Below are positions 1-10,369 of a DNA stretch of 64,000 bases, piece after piece. The notes under the pieces were generated by a model. The model saw nothing but the letters and a program-made list of their open reading frames with translations, did no database searches and had not been told where the DNA came from. The position numbers and the translations under genes were made by a program. Source of the stretch: Acanthosepion lycidas (taxonomy: Eukaryota > Mollusca > Cephalopoda > Sepiida > Sepiidae); the NCBI GenBank assembly GCA_963932145.1, contig OZ010581.1:89136555-89200554 (forward strand), given 5' to 3'. Numbering within the stretch: the stretch's first letter is position 1; each line of letters starts with the position of its first letter.

Positions 1-1650
1 TTCTCCTGTTTAAAAGTATCATCTGGGTCAAGCTTCAAGTAGAAACACGTGTTTGATTTTAATCAGTTTTTCAGCTTCAGAATCTCTACCAATGTCTTCA
101 GATCGATACGTTCTCTGAATTTACCAGGTATTCTTATCTGAGAGAAATTTGGGCAAAATTGGATTACAACGCGCAGTTCGTTTTGCTTTATTTCCTTTAC
201 CTATTGATTTTTAATTTTTTTTTTTTTTTAATTTTTGTCTTCCATGGTCATGAAGTTTTCTTTTCTTGGCTTTATTTGATTTTAGACCCCATTTTTCTTA
301 ATTTCTGTCAACCTTTTTATTGGCTAAATTCTTACATTGCTTTTTTAGAAACTTTTTTCATTTACATTTTTATTTACTTGATTTAATATTTTGCTTCCTA
401 TTTATTATTGTTTCATTATTTGTTCCTTTGTGGTTTCCTTGTTTATTTGTTTAAATTCTTTCTTTCTTTGCGACGTTCCATTGTTCCTGCTGTCGTTTTT
501 ACCGTTTTTGATTCAATTCTTTCATGCGTTTATTAATTACTTCGACCATTCTATCTTCCTTATTTCTATTTTCAATATCTCACATTCTTTTAATGTTATT
601 TCTGTCTTATTGATAATAGATGAAAGTTATTTCTTTTATCTTATCTAATTTCTCTTTCTTGCGTACGTTCGCTATTCTATATTTATTTCAGGACCCGATT
701 TTTTTTTCTTTAAACTTGGACTCTTTCTTCCTTTTCTATTTATTGAAACGTCATTTCGATTCTTATTCCTCCTTCTTGCTATTCATTCGTCTTGACATTT
801 CGTCATTGATAACATTTGATTTCTTGTCTTTCTTCCCTTCCGCCATTTATTCTTCTATAATCATTTCCGATTTAAAATATCGTCTTTATTCTTTCTTTTT
901 ATTTACTCTTGTCGATAATACATTTACCTTTCCTATCTTTCTTGAATAAGTCTTTTTGTTTCTTCTTTTTCTTCTTCTTTCCTTCTTCCTCTTTTTATTC
1001 TGCCATTTAACTGTTTTTTATCCTTCATTTATTTCTTCTTTCCTTATTTGGCTTTTATTCGTAAATTAGTCGTCATAGCAAGCGAAGCCACTTTCGTCTT
1101 CATTTTGTGTTTAATAGTTTTCCTTCTGTTATTCATCATTCTCACATTTATTCCCTTCGTTTCTTCTTATTTTCAGTCTTTTTTTTATATAGCAGTTTTA
1201 TCTACGGCGCTATCTTACATAGAATCTATACAATTTTATTTTCTGTCACTTACTTTACCTCAGTACATTTCAAATTTTTGAACTCAGTACCAATCAACAT
1301 CTGTTCTCTTGCGTTGTTTATTCCAGTTTAATTGATTTTTCATTTTGCATAAACAAGAATCTATCAGTTTTTTACATTTAATTATTTTCTCATGAGCGTT
1401 GCTATATTTTATAAAGCAATTGTAAATATTCTCGTTAAATAAAAGCACACGTTCCAGACGTCTAATAATTTACTCAGATATATCTGATACAATCTGTCTA
1501 CAAGAATTAGCGAAAAGCTATTATAACGAAAAAATATATTCATTTTCAGAAAGCCCGAGCCTATAATTTCGTCTTTGGTTTCTTAAAATACATTTTGGTA
1601 AACACCAAAGCTATATAGATAAATGCATATTTAGAGAGAGATAAATAATT
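1..1650. other. T-rich unique DNA, no gene seen
   Basis: The plus strand from about 160 to 1340 is dominated by T and C, with runs of TTT, TTC and TCTT. Several open frames of 75-110 codons exist, but they are hydrophobic F/L/S/I strings with no domain, as expected when T-rich DNA is translated. I see no RNA gene or element end here. Confidence 0.6.
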
Positions 1651-1673
1651 CTATCTATCTATCTATCTATCTA

Positions 1674-1716
<43 letters not shown>
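1651..1716. repeat. (CTAT)n followed by (TA)n microsatellite
   Basis: About seven CTAT units run directly into about twenty TA units, a compound microsatellite. Confidence 0.97.
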
Positions 1717-1722
<6 letters not shown>

Positions 1723-2911
1723 ATGAAACAGACGAATCAGGGTTCGCTATGAACTAAATCAATTTGAAGTTGTTTTTACATGTATGTATTCACATATCCA
1801 GACACCCAAGTGACTAGCGTAAACTGTTACTTAAAAAAGTCTTCAGATAAATTCGCCTGTTGAATAAGTTCATTCACCTATTTTGGATATACTGTGCGTT
1901 ACGTTTTATAAAAAATAACTTTTAACTAATAAATAATAAGTTTCATCGTTGTTTTTAGGGATAAGCGCTTGAATGTTTGAACTTAGAAGGCCTGATAAAT
2001 ACTGTTGTTAATTGGATAGATGTTTAATTCTATTTAGAAGATTAGTCCAACAAGATATTGCAAACATCGGTTTCGAACATATATATTTATTTAAGCTTAT
2101 TACCATCTCGTATGCTTTTACATTTATTTGCTCCTCTGTTCAGAATTTATTATTCGTTGGAACAAAATACCATATAAAAATGAATCATCTGATAGTAAGT
2201 GCTTCGAATCAAGTTCCAATTTTGTTTTTGTTTTTGTTTTTTCATGTTTTCTTCATGTTTGATAATCAGTTTTGATTTTGAATAATGGAGGGTTTTTTTT
2301 TTATTGAATTGTCGAGAAAGACTTTAGTGTCGGTGGTTTTCTAAATGACGTCATAATGTTCTGACTGCTTCCTTTCGTTCGCTATAATTTATTTATTTTT
2401 CATATATCTTAAGTTTTTCGAACTGTTTCTTTCTTTAGATGAAATTTGAATATTGTGATTATATTAAGATGAAGAATAAAATTCCACTGGAGTCGCTTAG
2501 GAACGTTATTAAACTTTCATTTACGAGACTGATGTCTTTATAGGGCGGCATTCCCCAAGACAAAAAACGGTAAAGACGAGTGAATGCGGAAGGGAAAATT
2601 CTGCAACGACGGAATTGATATGCCTTTTTATGAGTTAAGATTTCTTATAGATTTCTGAATTTTTAAAATAAAAGTGGTTTAGATTACTTCTGTCACCATG
2701 ACTGAAATTTTGGACCGGAAAGTTCAAAGAACGAATCATCTTCAGAAATATTCAAATGATGGGGAAAGGCAGAATGAAAGATTACAGTGTACCCAAAGTG
2801 GAACTGGCTGTCCATTTTATTTGCACATATTGTCTGATAAATGCAAATTGTTTTAAAAAATGAATTCCTGTTGGTCTTTTAATCAACAAAAATTGGCATT
2901 CTTCGATAGTT
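1717..2911. other. AT-rich unique DNA, nothing recognised
   Basis: No coding, RNA or repeat signal was recognised. One 87-codon open frame starting at 2012 has no familiar motif. Confidence 0.5.
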
Positions 2912-2932
2912 TGTGTGTGTGTGTGTGTGTGT
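2912..2932. repeat. (GT)n microsatellite
   Basis: An uninterrupted GT run of about ten units. Confidence 0.95.
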
Positions 2933-3052
2933 AATGAATATAAAATATCGCACATTTATTACGGGGGCTTATAAAATAGTGCTAATAACAGAAGAATCTG
3001 AAACTTGCTACACGTGAACAAAAATATGTATATTTATTATTAAAACACACAC

Positions 3053-3080
3053 ACCCTAACCCTAACCCTAGCCCTACCCT

Positions 3081-3127
<47 letters not shown>

Positions 3128-3142
3128 TGTGTGTGTGTGTGC
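3053..3142. repeat. Telomere-like CCCTAA units plus (TA)n and (GT)n
   Basis: A short AC run leads into CCCTAACCCTAACCCTAG and one degenerate CCCTAC unit at about 3053-3080. This equals the metazoan telomeric repeat TTAGGG on the minus strand. It is followed by (TA)n at 3083-3124 and (GT)n at 3125-3142. With only three to four units it is more likely an interstitial telomeric site than a chromosome end. Confidence 0.85.
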
Positions 3143-3199
3143 ATTGAACACATAGTATTCTCCAGTAAACCTTAAATCCGGTTCATGTAAAAAACAATA

Positions 3200-3475
3200 C
3201 CACCCTTCAACACGAATATATTAGTGACATAAAGCAACACGCGAACTAATAGAACAAATTAAATCTACCTGAGAAAAATCAAGAACCTGTACTGACAGCA
3301 AACTATCTGCATACGGATAGAAAATGGGCTCGGCAGATATACCAAAATTGATAGGGGCGTAAGAAAAAGATTATGTCTTCTCGCCGGACCTATTCAACCT
3401 ATGCATCGAGGCGACACTGAGCGAACTAGCGGTGACAATCTTAACAACATAATACATGCAGTTGACGGCTGACAT
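3200..3475 (+). pseudogene. LINE reverse-transcriptase fragment
   Basis: This is a broken piece of non-LTR reverse transcriptase. From 3284 one frame reads NLY, a stop, then QQT...RIENGLGRYTKIDRGVRK, which resembles the region just before RT motif B in animal LINEs. A frameshift near 3365 continues as YVFSPDLFNL with further LINE-like sequence. A decayed NLNNIIHAVDG at about 3440-3475 stands where NLNNIRYADD would be expected, so catalytic motif C is lost. The fragment has no endonuclease, 5' or 3' end. The family is probably RTE-related, judged by the SPDLFNL wording. It cannot encode an active product. Confidence 0.65.
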
Positions 3476-3723
3476 TTATTTTTAAAAAAAGTCTACCATG
3501 AACACATTTTCCAATTTTTTTTTTCATTTTCGCCACACATTAGTTTGACTCACATTCGAGCCCATTAACAGTGGACGCATAGTCGAACGGTTTTTCCATT
3601 TTCTCTTCATTTTTGTTCGAATATTATTCTACAACCTACTAACAGACATGCGCACACACACGCCTACAAACACGCACATTACATATAGAGAGAGATAATT
3701 AGGAGGATTAGAAATAATCATAA

Positions 3724-4006
3724 TTACTTCATCGAGTCTAGAAGAAAACTCAACAGAATGCAGATAGCAATGGACGGCCGTTTCGTCCTATATTTGAGAC
3801 TCATCAGCACTGCGCATCCACTACCGGTAATTGAAATCCAAACAGACACGACAGGAGGCAAACACAATACCAACTGTACCAACGGTTCTCGGTGACGAGG
3901 AAGTAACGAATTAGACTCGATATAGCGCCGCTCGATCATCTCATATTCCGTGGTGGAACTTCTCCGAGTTTGTCTTTTACCCGTAGGACTGTGCCTTCCC
4001 AAGCTA

Positions 4007-4008
<2 letters not shown>
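3724..4008 (-). repeat. PLE-type terminal repeat (pLTR-like) carrying a hammerhead motif
   Basis: This moderately GC-rich block is bounded on one side by the (TA)n tract at 4009-4060. It is open for 121 codons on the minus strand, but the frame runs through the (TA)n as a YI repeat and has no domain, so I read it as noncoding repeat. The hammerhead at 3767-3813 lies in it. Penelope-like elements are known to carry such motifs in their pseudo-LTRs, which makes that assignment likely. No RT or GIY-YIG sequence adjoins it, so it may be a solo terminal repeat. Confidence 0.5.
3767..3813 (-). ncRNA. Type I hammerhead ribozyme motif
   Basis: All conserved core elements are present on the minus strand in order. 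The core CTGATGA lies at 3801-3807. Stem II is GTC...GAC, giving the required G10.1-C11.1 pair, with a loop of about 10 nt. GAAA lies at 3781-3784. Stem III is the short palindrome ACGGCCGT (3774-3781). The cleavage-site C (GTC triplet) is at 3773. Stem I pairs GCAGTG (3808-3813) with CATTGC (3767-3772): six pairs including one G-U. Type I hammerheads with very short stem III are known from Penelope-like elements and some animal satellites, where cleavage often needs a dimer. Activity is inferred, not shown. Confidence 0.8.

Positions 4009-4060
<52 letters not shown>
4009..4060. repeat. (TA)n microsatellite
   Basis: An uninterrupted TA tract of about 26 units separates the hammerhead-bearing repeat from the fold-back at 4066. 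Confidence 0.97.
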
Positions 4061-4062
<2 letters not shown>

Positions 4063-4065
4063 ATT

Positions 4066-4174
4066 AAAGTCAACACTCAGAGGCGACAATCTTAGTCATA
4101 CTAAAAAGTGTTATGTGTCTGACGATTGCGTTTAGCATGAAACAATCTGTTGCGTCTGTGTGTTAACTTCAATC
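4066..4174. repeat. Miniature fold-back with the termini of the 53-kb PLE
   Basis: The left part (4066-4093, starting AAAGTCAACACTCAGAGGCG) and the right part (4124-4174, GATTGCGTTTAGCATGAAAC onward) match, in inverted orientation, the 67-bp terminal inverted repeats of the retroelement at 53478-55364. Only about 30 bp separate the arms, so the coding interior is missing. The copies are diverged. It could be an internally deleted non-autonomous derivative, or two repeats brought together by chance. Confidence 0.6.
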
Positions 4175-4264
4175 TACACTTTGAAATTTACATATGCACT
4201 TTGAAATTTGCGTATGCTAATATTGAACACTTTAACCCATAATCTGAGTAAACTTTATTCTATC

Positions 4265-4265
<1 letters not shown>

Positions 4266-4322
<57 letters not shown>

Positions 4323-4418
4323 ATGTTGAACTTTACAAATTCGGACCAGATGTACAAACAGATAATGTTTGATGGAATCTCATCTTGGTCAGGCCTAGAA
4401 TTATTTTCACCAATATCG

Positions 4419-4472
<54 letters not shown>

Positions 4473-4590
4473 GAGAGACAGACAGACAGAGACAGACAGA
4501 AACAGAGAGACAGTGAGAGAGGAAAGGAGTAAGGTAGAGAAAAAAGAAACAGACAAAGGTGTGTGTGTATACGTGTGTGCGTGTGTGTGA
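4266..4590. repeat. Microsatellite cluster: two (TA)n, GA-rich and GT-rich
   Basis: (TA)n runs occur at 4266-4318 and 4422-4468. A GA/GACA-rich block follows at about 4469-4535 and a GT-rich block at about 4560-4590. The minus-strand open frame across this block is a microsatellite translation (YIYI, THTH) and not a gene. Confidence 0.93.
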
Positions 4591-4779
4591 ATATATGAAT
4601 GTCTAAGAATTCCTTTTTCCTATGTGTAAGTATCAAACAATGAAAATTTTGCCAAATATCCCCAAGAAAAATAACGCAAATAATAAATTTGAAACTAATT
4701 TTCCCCGGAGAATAAAAATAGACTATCGTCAGGTGCTTATAGATTTCTGTTTGTGATAAAGAAATATCTAACAAATTAT

Positions 4780-5335
4780 TATGAAATAATTCAAAATCTT
4801 TCGCGCTGAGATACAGGCGAATATATATGCGTTCGGCGTATCGAGAAAGAAATTAAGAGTAGGAATAAATCAGGAATGCGTGGGTTTGAACAAATACAAG
4901 GCGGTACTGAAAACTTCTCGCTCCAACTCAAAGCCTCGAGTGTCTGTTTATTCATTTGTTTAATGCCATGACCCTACAGGAAGTAGGGGATCATGCTTTT
5001 CCACAGATTCCGTTTCTTTCTTATTTCTGAAATGCCATGATTACTCAGGAAATACTGTTGAATCCTAATTGCTTCTTCACAGTTTGCAATAAGGAGCTAT
5101 CAATCTATTAGACTGCTTAACGATTGGAGAGATGAGTTAACCTTGCAGTTTAACACATATATGTTGGAGAGAGTGGAAGACGATTCAAGCTTATCCGCGT
5201 TTGTAATTGTTAAGCTCTACGCGCATCCTGATATAATGATTTTGAAAAGTGAATCGGTCAGAGAATCTCTGGCGAAACATGAAATTTTAGTTTTTAATTT
5301 TTGGAAAGCGATGGACGAGTAACTTCACAGCAACT
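4780..5335. other. No gene seen
   Basis: AT-rich unique sequence between microsatellite clusters. No domain, RNA or element end was recognised. Confidence 0.5.
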
Positions 5336-5406
5336 CTCTCTCTCTCTCTCTCTCTCACAGACACACACAAACACACACGCGCACGCACGCACGCACGCAC
5401 GCACAT

Positions 5407-5445
<39 letters not shown>

Positions 5446-5446
5446 A
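5336..5446. repeat. (CT)n-(CA)n-(CACG)n-(CA)n-(TA)n compound microsatellite
   Basis: Successive CT, CA, GCAC, CA and TA runs without spacer. Confidence 0.95.
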
Positions 5447-5545
5447 TTATTTATTTAAGAATATGATTCCAACACGCTACATAAGAGGTCTCATGTTTCA
5501 AAACAAGAGCCGAAAACTTCAATATAATTATTTGAATTAAATTGA
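5447..5545. repeat. Single arm of the 50.35-kb fold-back family
   Basis: The segment contains TCTCATGTTTCAAAACAAGA followed by a diverged AACTTCAATATAATTATTTG. The same sequence forms both arms of the palindromic repeat at 50348-50535. Here only one arm is present, directly after a (TA)n tract. Confidence 0.75.
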
Positions 5546-5997
5546 ATTAAAGTAAGCTCTGTTCCTTCTTCAAGCGAAATTTTTTTGGAATAACTTATTT
5601 CTGAAATTTACGCGTTTTAATAGCATATTCATAATTGAAATCAAAATTTCCAACGGTAACAGCCAGGGCGAATTGTTTAAATAGGGAGGGGTGTTGGGTG
5701 TTAATAATTTGTATCTGTATAGAGTTACTTTCATAGATGTCAAGTCATGGTAAGGTGGGGGTATCTAAATTTAAAACGGAAGATGTTTTTTCCTAGTCTG
5801 GTTTACGTCTCTATGGAGATTTATTTATTTTTTTATTTTATATCTTTATGAAAGGGTTTTGTGTAGATAAAAACTGCCGTAACATTTGTTTTTTGACGAC
5901 TTCATAAATGGTTATCTTTTTTTGTAGGGTATTTAAACTATTTATTGGGGCTATGGATTATAAAAGTTATTTTATTGTATGTTTGTTTTCAAGCTAA
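5546..5997. other. No gene seen; probable 3' flank of a PLE fragment
   Basis: AT-rich sequence just downstream, in transcriptional sense, of the minus-strand PLE remnant at 5998-6628. Part of it may be that element's 3' UTR. No motif fixes an end. Confidence 0.35.
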
Positions 5998-6627
5998 TTA
6001 TTCAATGCATAAATTTGATGATGTCGACAAAAAAACCGTTAACTCATGTCTATTGTTTAATAGATTTTTATTATTCAGAAACTTAATAATGTGCAGTTTC
6101 TCATGAAGGCACAAAGGGCATAGGTCATCCCAAGTTTTACAAGTTCTAGACCTGTTTATAATTTTCCATTTTACTTTAGGTGTCCTATTTATTTCCTTCA
6201 GATGCCAAAAATATTTAGATAGAGAAGTCTGATTTCTTTTATTCATATTGTTGAAAGAGCACTTATGCTGCCTCCATCTGGCTTTAAATTCATTCTTCGT
6301 GGACCCAATGTATATCATATTAGTATTAGGACACTCAGTGGATGAGATAGTACATAGTTATACCACAGATTTGATGCAGCATTTATTTTCTAATGGGTAG
6401 TCTTCTGGTTTTCTACAGTCACATAATTTTTCACTGTTATTGTTTGATTTAAGTGTAGGGTTTTTATTAATACTATTCATGCATGGGGGTTTGTTCAGGA
6501 TTTTATTATTGTGTTTTTTTTATTATACTTTCTAGATTTTCAGTGCAGCTGTAACTCAATTTTAGGGTGTTCTTATTAAATATATTACTAAGCCTACTAT
6601 TGGTGGGGAAGTGTTTTTCAATTAAAG

Positions 6628-6628
<1 letters not shown>
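5998..6628 (-). pseudogene. Penelope-like element C-terminal fragment (GIY-YIG endonuclease)
   Basis: Read on the minus strand from about 6628, the frame gives LIEKHFPTNSRLSNIFNKNT and then LSYSCTENLESII. This matches the linker of the PLE protein at 53537, which has KHFPESSTLHKIFNKNT and ISYSCTES. An in-frame TAA (about 6340) and other lesions follow. The last intact 106 codons (6318-5998) are the GIY-YIG nuclease end: YIGSTKNEFKARWRQHK, then LSKYFWHLKE and the CPLCLHEKL...LNNRHEL tail. PLE endonucleases nick target DNA for primed reverse transcription. The RT domain is absent and the upstream break lies within a few bases of the (TA)n at 6630. The copy is inactive; family assignment is strong. 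Confidence 0.8.

Positions 6629-6629
<1 letters not shown>

Positions 6630-6659
<30 letters not shown>
6630..6659. repeat. (TA)n microsatellite at a PLE 5' break
   Basis: An uninterrupted TA run directly adjoining the truncated 5' end (in sense) of the minus-strand PLE fragment. Confidence 0.95.
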
Positions 6660-6662
<3 letters not shown>

Positions 6663-6892
6663 TTGTATCAAAAATACATTTACCTGCTTTGGGTGTAGAG
6701 GAAACTCCCACCAAAACAATGACAAAAGTTCATATAAGCATATGTACGCAAATCGTTCGTTTTTTAGTTAAGTTTAAAGGAAGTCGCTATGTTGCCATGT
6801 TACATTTGTTATTCGTATACATTTGTGACTAGTCTGTTTTCAATGTTTAATTGGTGTAGTAGTGAGTTAACTGAGAAGTTTCCTGTTTAACA

Positions 6893-7766
6893 ATGGCAAG
6901 ATATTCATATTTTGAGCAGGCAGATATGATTTTTGCATATGGCCGCACGAATATTAATGGACTCGAGGCTGCACATCTGTATCAGGCTGTATTTCCAGAC
7001 CGAAGGCGGCCAAGTCATCCAAACTTTGCTGCTGTTTATCATCGCGTTGCTAAGTCAGGATCCATGGTATATTCTACAGGCTGTCGGAGACGATCGAGAT
7101 ATCAAGACACGTCAAGTGGCCCTAGCATGTCGCATGTCTCATAGTATCGCATAGAGGGTTCTTCAAAAGCAGTTTCTGTATAATTATCATTGACAGTGTG
7201 TGCAGTGTCTTTCTCTCTCTGATCACTCAAAACACGTGAACTTTTGCCGATAGTTTATTGCACAAACTGACAATCCGTTGTTTGTCTCTTAAGTCATATT
7301 TACGGATTTGACAGCATTTGGAAGAGACAGAATGACAAATTTACACAAACAACATTTGTGGGCGGATCGGAATAGCCATAGTGCAATACAGGCTAGACAC
7401 CACAATAAGTGTACGATTAATGTGTGGGCTTAGAATTGTAGGTGACTGCCTAATAGGTTCATATATTATCCCAGCATGTCTTACATGGGCTATCTACAGG
7501 TAGCTACGCACTTCCAGACGGATGTACCCTTTCTAATACAAAGACTCATGTCGTTCATACATGAAGGGTCTCCAACACATTTTATTCGTATTATTTGCAA
7601 TGCTTTGGCAGACATGTACCATAAAAGATAGAAAGATAAGTGACGATTCAATCCTTTGGATTTTTATGTGTGGGAGACCTAAAGCAATCTTGCAGCATAT
7701 ATTAATAATGCAGAGACGCTTCATCAACGTGTCATGGGGGCAGGTTAAACAATTTAACACCGTGTG
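6893..7766 (+). pseudogene. DUF4817-type Tc1/mariner-superfamily transposase, decayed
   Basis: The first 83 codons (6893-7144) start MARYSYFEQADMIFAYGRTN and contain HLYQAVFPDRRRPSHPNF. This is the helix-turn-helix wording (FVYGEA...LYQERFPNRR..P...F) of DUF4817 proteins, the DNA-binding half of a transposase family known best from arthropods. After the stop, decayed DDE-domain pieces follow in shifting frames: a GLRIVGDCLIGSYI-like stretch with LPACLTW wording at about 7420-7490 (compare VWAGIVGDYLIGPYFLP), and QRRFINVSWGQVKQF at 7710-7766, which resembles the family's C-terminal VNGGHFEHLL. At least several frameshifts and stops separate them, so it is non-functional. Element termini were not identified. 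Confidence 0.6.
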
Positions 7767-7890
7767 AGAGTATTTAAAATGGTCCACCAGTCAAAGATCA
7801 TGTTGAGATACAATGTTTATATGGACATTTTACCTTGTTCTGTTGTGAGGAACATACCCACAATGTTCGTAAAAATATTTTGATACATCC

Positions 7891-7896
7891 TCTCTT

Positions 7897-7970
<74 letters not shown>
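7891..7970. repeat. (CT)n then (TA)n microsatellite
   Basis: A CT run (about 7891-7918) passes into about 26 TA units. Confidence 0.96.
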
Positions 7971-7974
<4 letters not shown>

Positions 7975-7975
<1 letters not shown>

Positions 7976-8718
7976 GCGTGTTTGACTGAATAATCTAGAT
8001 ATATTATGTCTATCTATTTTCTTTTAATCCCTTCAAATTCACGGATTAATAGTTTCAGTACAAATCCGATCAATAAAAACGCCGTAATACGACATATAGT
8101 CTTCATTTTCCTAAGTACTTTCAATCTCACCCAAAATCATCTCCAAGGGTGAATTGCTAAGAAAAAGAATTAATTAATTTATACACATGGGTGAGCATGA
8201 ATACTCTAAAAATCGAAACATTTACTGCTATCTAAGGGAGGTAACTTAATTTATGTAAATTCTTATTAAAAATTGTATTTACGTGTTTTATCGTTTAATA
8301 GTTTTTAACTAAATAGCAACTGGTCTACTGCAGAAAGAAATGTCAACCAACTGCGGGAAAAAATCTGCCTAGTCATCCATGTATCGAAAGATACATGATC
8401 GCCTAAGCGTGTATTACTGACTGATAGTTTTTTTAAAAATTACTGACTGATAGTTTTAAAATTACAATTTTGACATTTTAAAACCGAACTGTTATAATTA
8501 TTTTAGAGCTATACTCATAATTGATTTTATTTAATTGTTGGTCGTAATTTCTTTTTATATAAAGGGCTTCTAGGTTTTGTTTCTTTTTTTTTTTTTTTTT
8601 TTTTTCCCGGTGGAATATAATTGTAATGCCGATTAATATTTCTCTAAATCTTGAATGTGAACACGATGAAGATTATCTTGGATGAGACTGAAAATCATGT
8701 GGATTATCACAGCGATTA

Positions 8719-8722
<4 letters not shown>
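7975..8722. other. No gene seen; T tract and small tandem duplication
   Basis: AT-rich sequence with a 24-25-base T run at 8582-8606. A short imperfect duplication containing TGACTGATAGTTTT lies at about 8420-8460. Nothing else was recognised. Confidence 0.5.
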
Positions 8723-8782
<60 letters not shown>

Positions 8783-8842
8783 TACGAAAAAAATTTACAT
8801 AAAATAGACAACACTTGTCTATATTATTTAATGAAATGTGCA

Positions 8843-8896
<54 letters not shown>
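8723..8896. repeat. Two long (TA)n tracts
   Basis: TA runs at 8723-8778 and 8846-8896, separated by about 65 bp of unique sequence. Confidence 0.96.
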
Positions 8897-8897
<1 letters not shown>

Positions 8898-8899
8898 GC

Positions 8900-9479
8900 A
8901 CACACATATAAATATATATTATAATAATTAATGGATGAATACACATGTTTATTACTTCAAACTTTATTACTGGTATTTCAAAATGATGCCCATTTTTATT
9001 TTAAACAGTGGGCATTAATTCTATTGGTCTGAGCATTTAAGAAATCTTAATCAAGAAAATGTGCTCCCTGTCGATCATCGAATCTGCGTCCCCCACCTTT
9101 GTAGGAGAAACCACCATTGGATCTGGCGTGCTGTATTGCTAGCCTACTGCGTTACAGTTCAGCAAGGCTCTCTTTTATCTAGTACTTTTTAAATACGTAT
9201 ATAGGGCGTTTATTTCAAATACTAGTATCCACAATAATAACTTTTGAATCAAAATGCCGGATTAAAAATAAATCTATTTAATACTTTAGTATATGTTTTG
9301 TTTATATTGCGTATACGAAACTGAGTAGATATAAACTTTTGTGATAAATATCTAAATGAGAAAGTGATCTTTCATTAAAAAGGATAATAGAGCCCTCTGA
9401 AGTTGAGCAGTAAAGCAGACCCTCACAAACTGCAGTAGGGTGATAGAAATAATACACACTGCTTAAAATAGAAATAGAA

Positions 9480-9480
<1 letters not shown>
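8900..9480. other. No gene seen
   Basis: AT-rich sequence with no recognised coding or repeat signal. Confidence 0.5.

Positions 9481-9544
<64 letters not shown>
9481..9544. repeat. (TA)n microsatellite
   Basis: About 31 TA units followed by a GA-rich and CGCACA-rich stretch to about 9615. Confidence 0.96.
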
Positions 9545-9545
<1 letters not shown>

Positions 9546-9764
9546 CGAGAGAGAGAAACGTACGCACATACGCGCATGGGTGAACGCGCGCACACACAAA
9601 CACACGCACACATACATTAGCAAAAACTTGTACCAAATAAGTGCATATGAAAGGGAAATTCGAGAAGTATAAGCAGCTTCCTAGAGGTTTCGTCTACGGA
9701 ACTCTGAAGTCGAGGTGCTAATGGTAACATCAATCAGTTAAGTGACAAGACTTTTTACTTGTAT

Positions 9765-9768
<4 letters not shown>

Positions 9769-9829
<61 letters not shown>

Positions 9830-9919
9830 CTTTTCCTTAAGTAAGCCTTTTCGGCCAACAGTTTATCTAAGGTAACCGTTGGCACAAATCCGAAGAATCG
9901 AGTGATAATATAATTTTTT

Positions 9920-9963
<44 letters not shown>

Positions 9964-10057
9964 CGAATATTATGCTTTGTTTCGTCAGTTCTGTGCCAAC
10001 GATCATAGTTGGAAAATTGTTGGCCGAAAACTAAGTATTCCTTTAAGAAAAGAAAAT
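9769..10057. repeat. Fold-back repeat with (TA)n at its centre and flank
   Basis: (TA)n at 9769-9827 is followed by an arm (9828-9918) containing TTTTCGGCCAACAGTTT and CGTTGGCACA. A second (TA)n lies at 9922-9960. The inverse arm (9961-10057) contains TGTGCCAACGATCATAGTTG and TTGTTGGCCGAAAA. The arms are roughly 70-75% identical by eye. No coding sequence lies between them. A non-autonomous or pLTR-like terminal repeat in head-to-head order is the simplest reading. Confidence 0.75.
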
Positions 10058-10258
10058 ATTAAATGCCGTGTTTTTAAAATCAGCTTTTGTAACAACGTTT
10101 TTCTCTCATGAAGGATCGTTAATTAAATTGAAACTTTTAAAACCATTTATTTTACATTCAACATTATCAATTGGTAAGACACCGGAGGTGTTGAAACAGA
10201 ATGGCTATTTTTGTAGTGATTTTATAACATATTTATGTTATAATTTTTTAAAAATAAA

Positions 10259-10262
<4 letters not shown>

Positions 10263-10326
<64 letters not shown>
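10263..10326. repeat. (TA)n microsatellite
   Basis: About 32 uninterrupted TA units. Confidence 0.97.
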
Positions 10327-10327
<1 letters not shown>

Positions 10328-10369
10328 TATTAGATAGAATATGTCTTATAAGTTCTGATTATTCTACTT

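Noticed and set aside
159..1331. Five overlapping hydrophobic open frames that look like membrane proteins
   Set aside because: T-rich composition yields F/L/I/S/Y strings in every plus-strand frame; there is no conserved motif, and frames overlap each other.
3053..3142. A true chromosome end
   Set aside because: Only three to four units are present, and ordinary sequence continues on both sides.
4232..4774. 180-codon open frame on the minus strand
   Set aside because: It is made of YIYIYI and THTH/LSLS strings from (TA)n, (CA)n and (CT)n tracts, with no domain; the same applies to similar frames at 8.7-9.6, 53.0-53.5, 58.2-58.7 and 60.3-60.6 kb.
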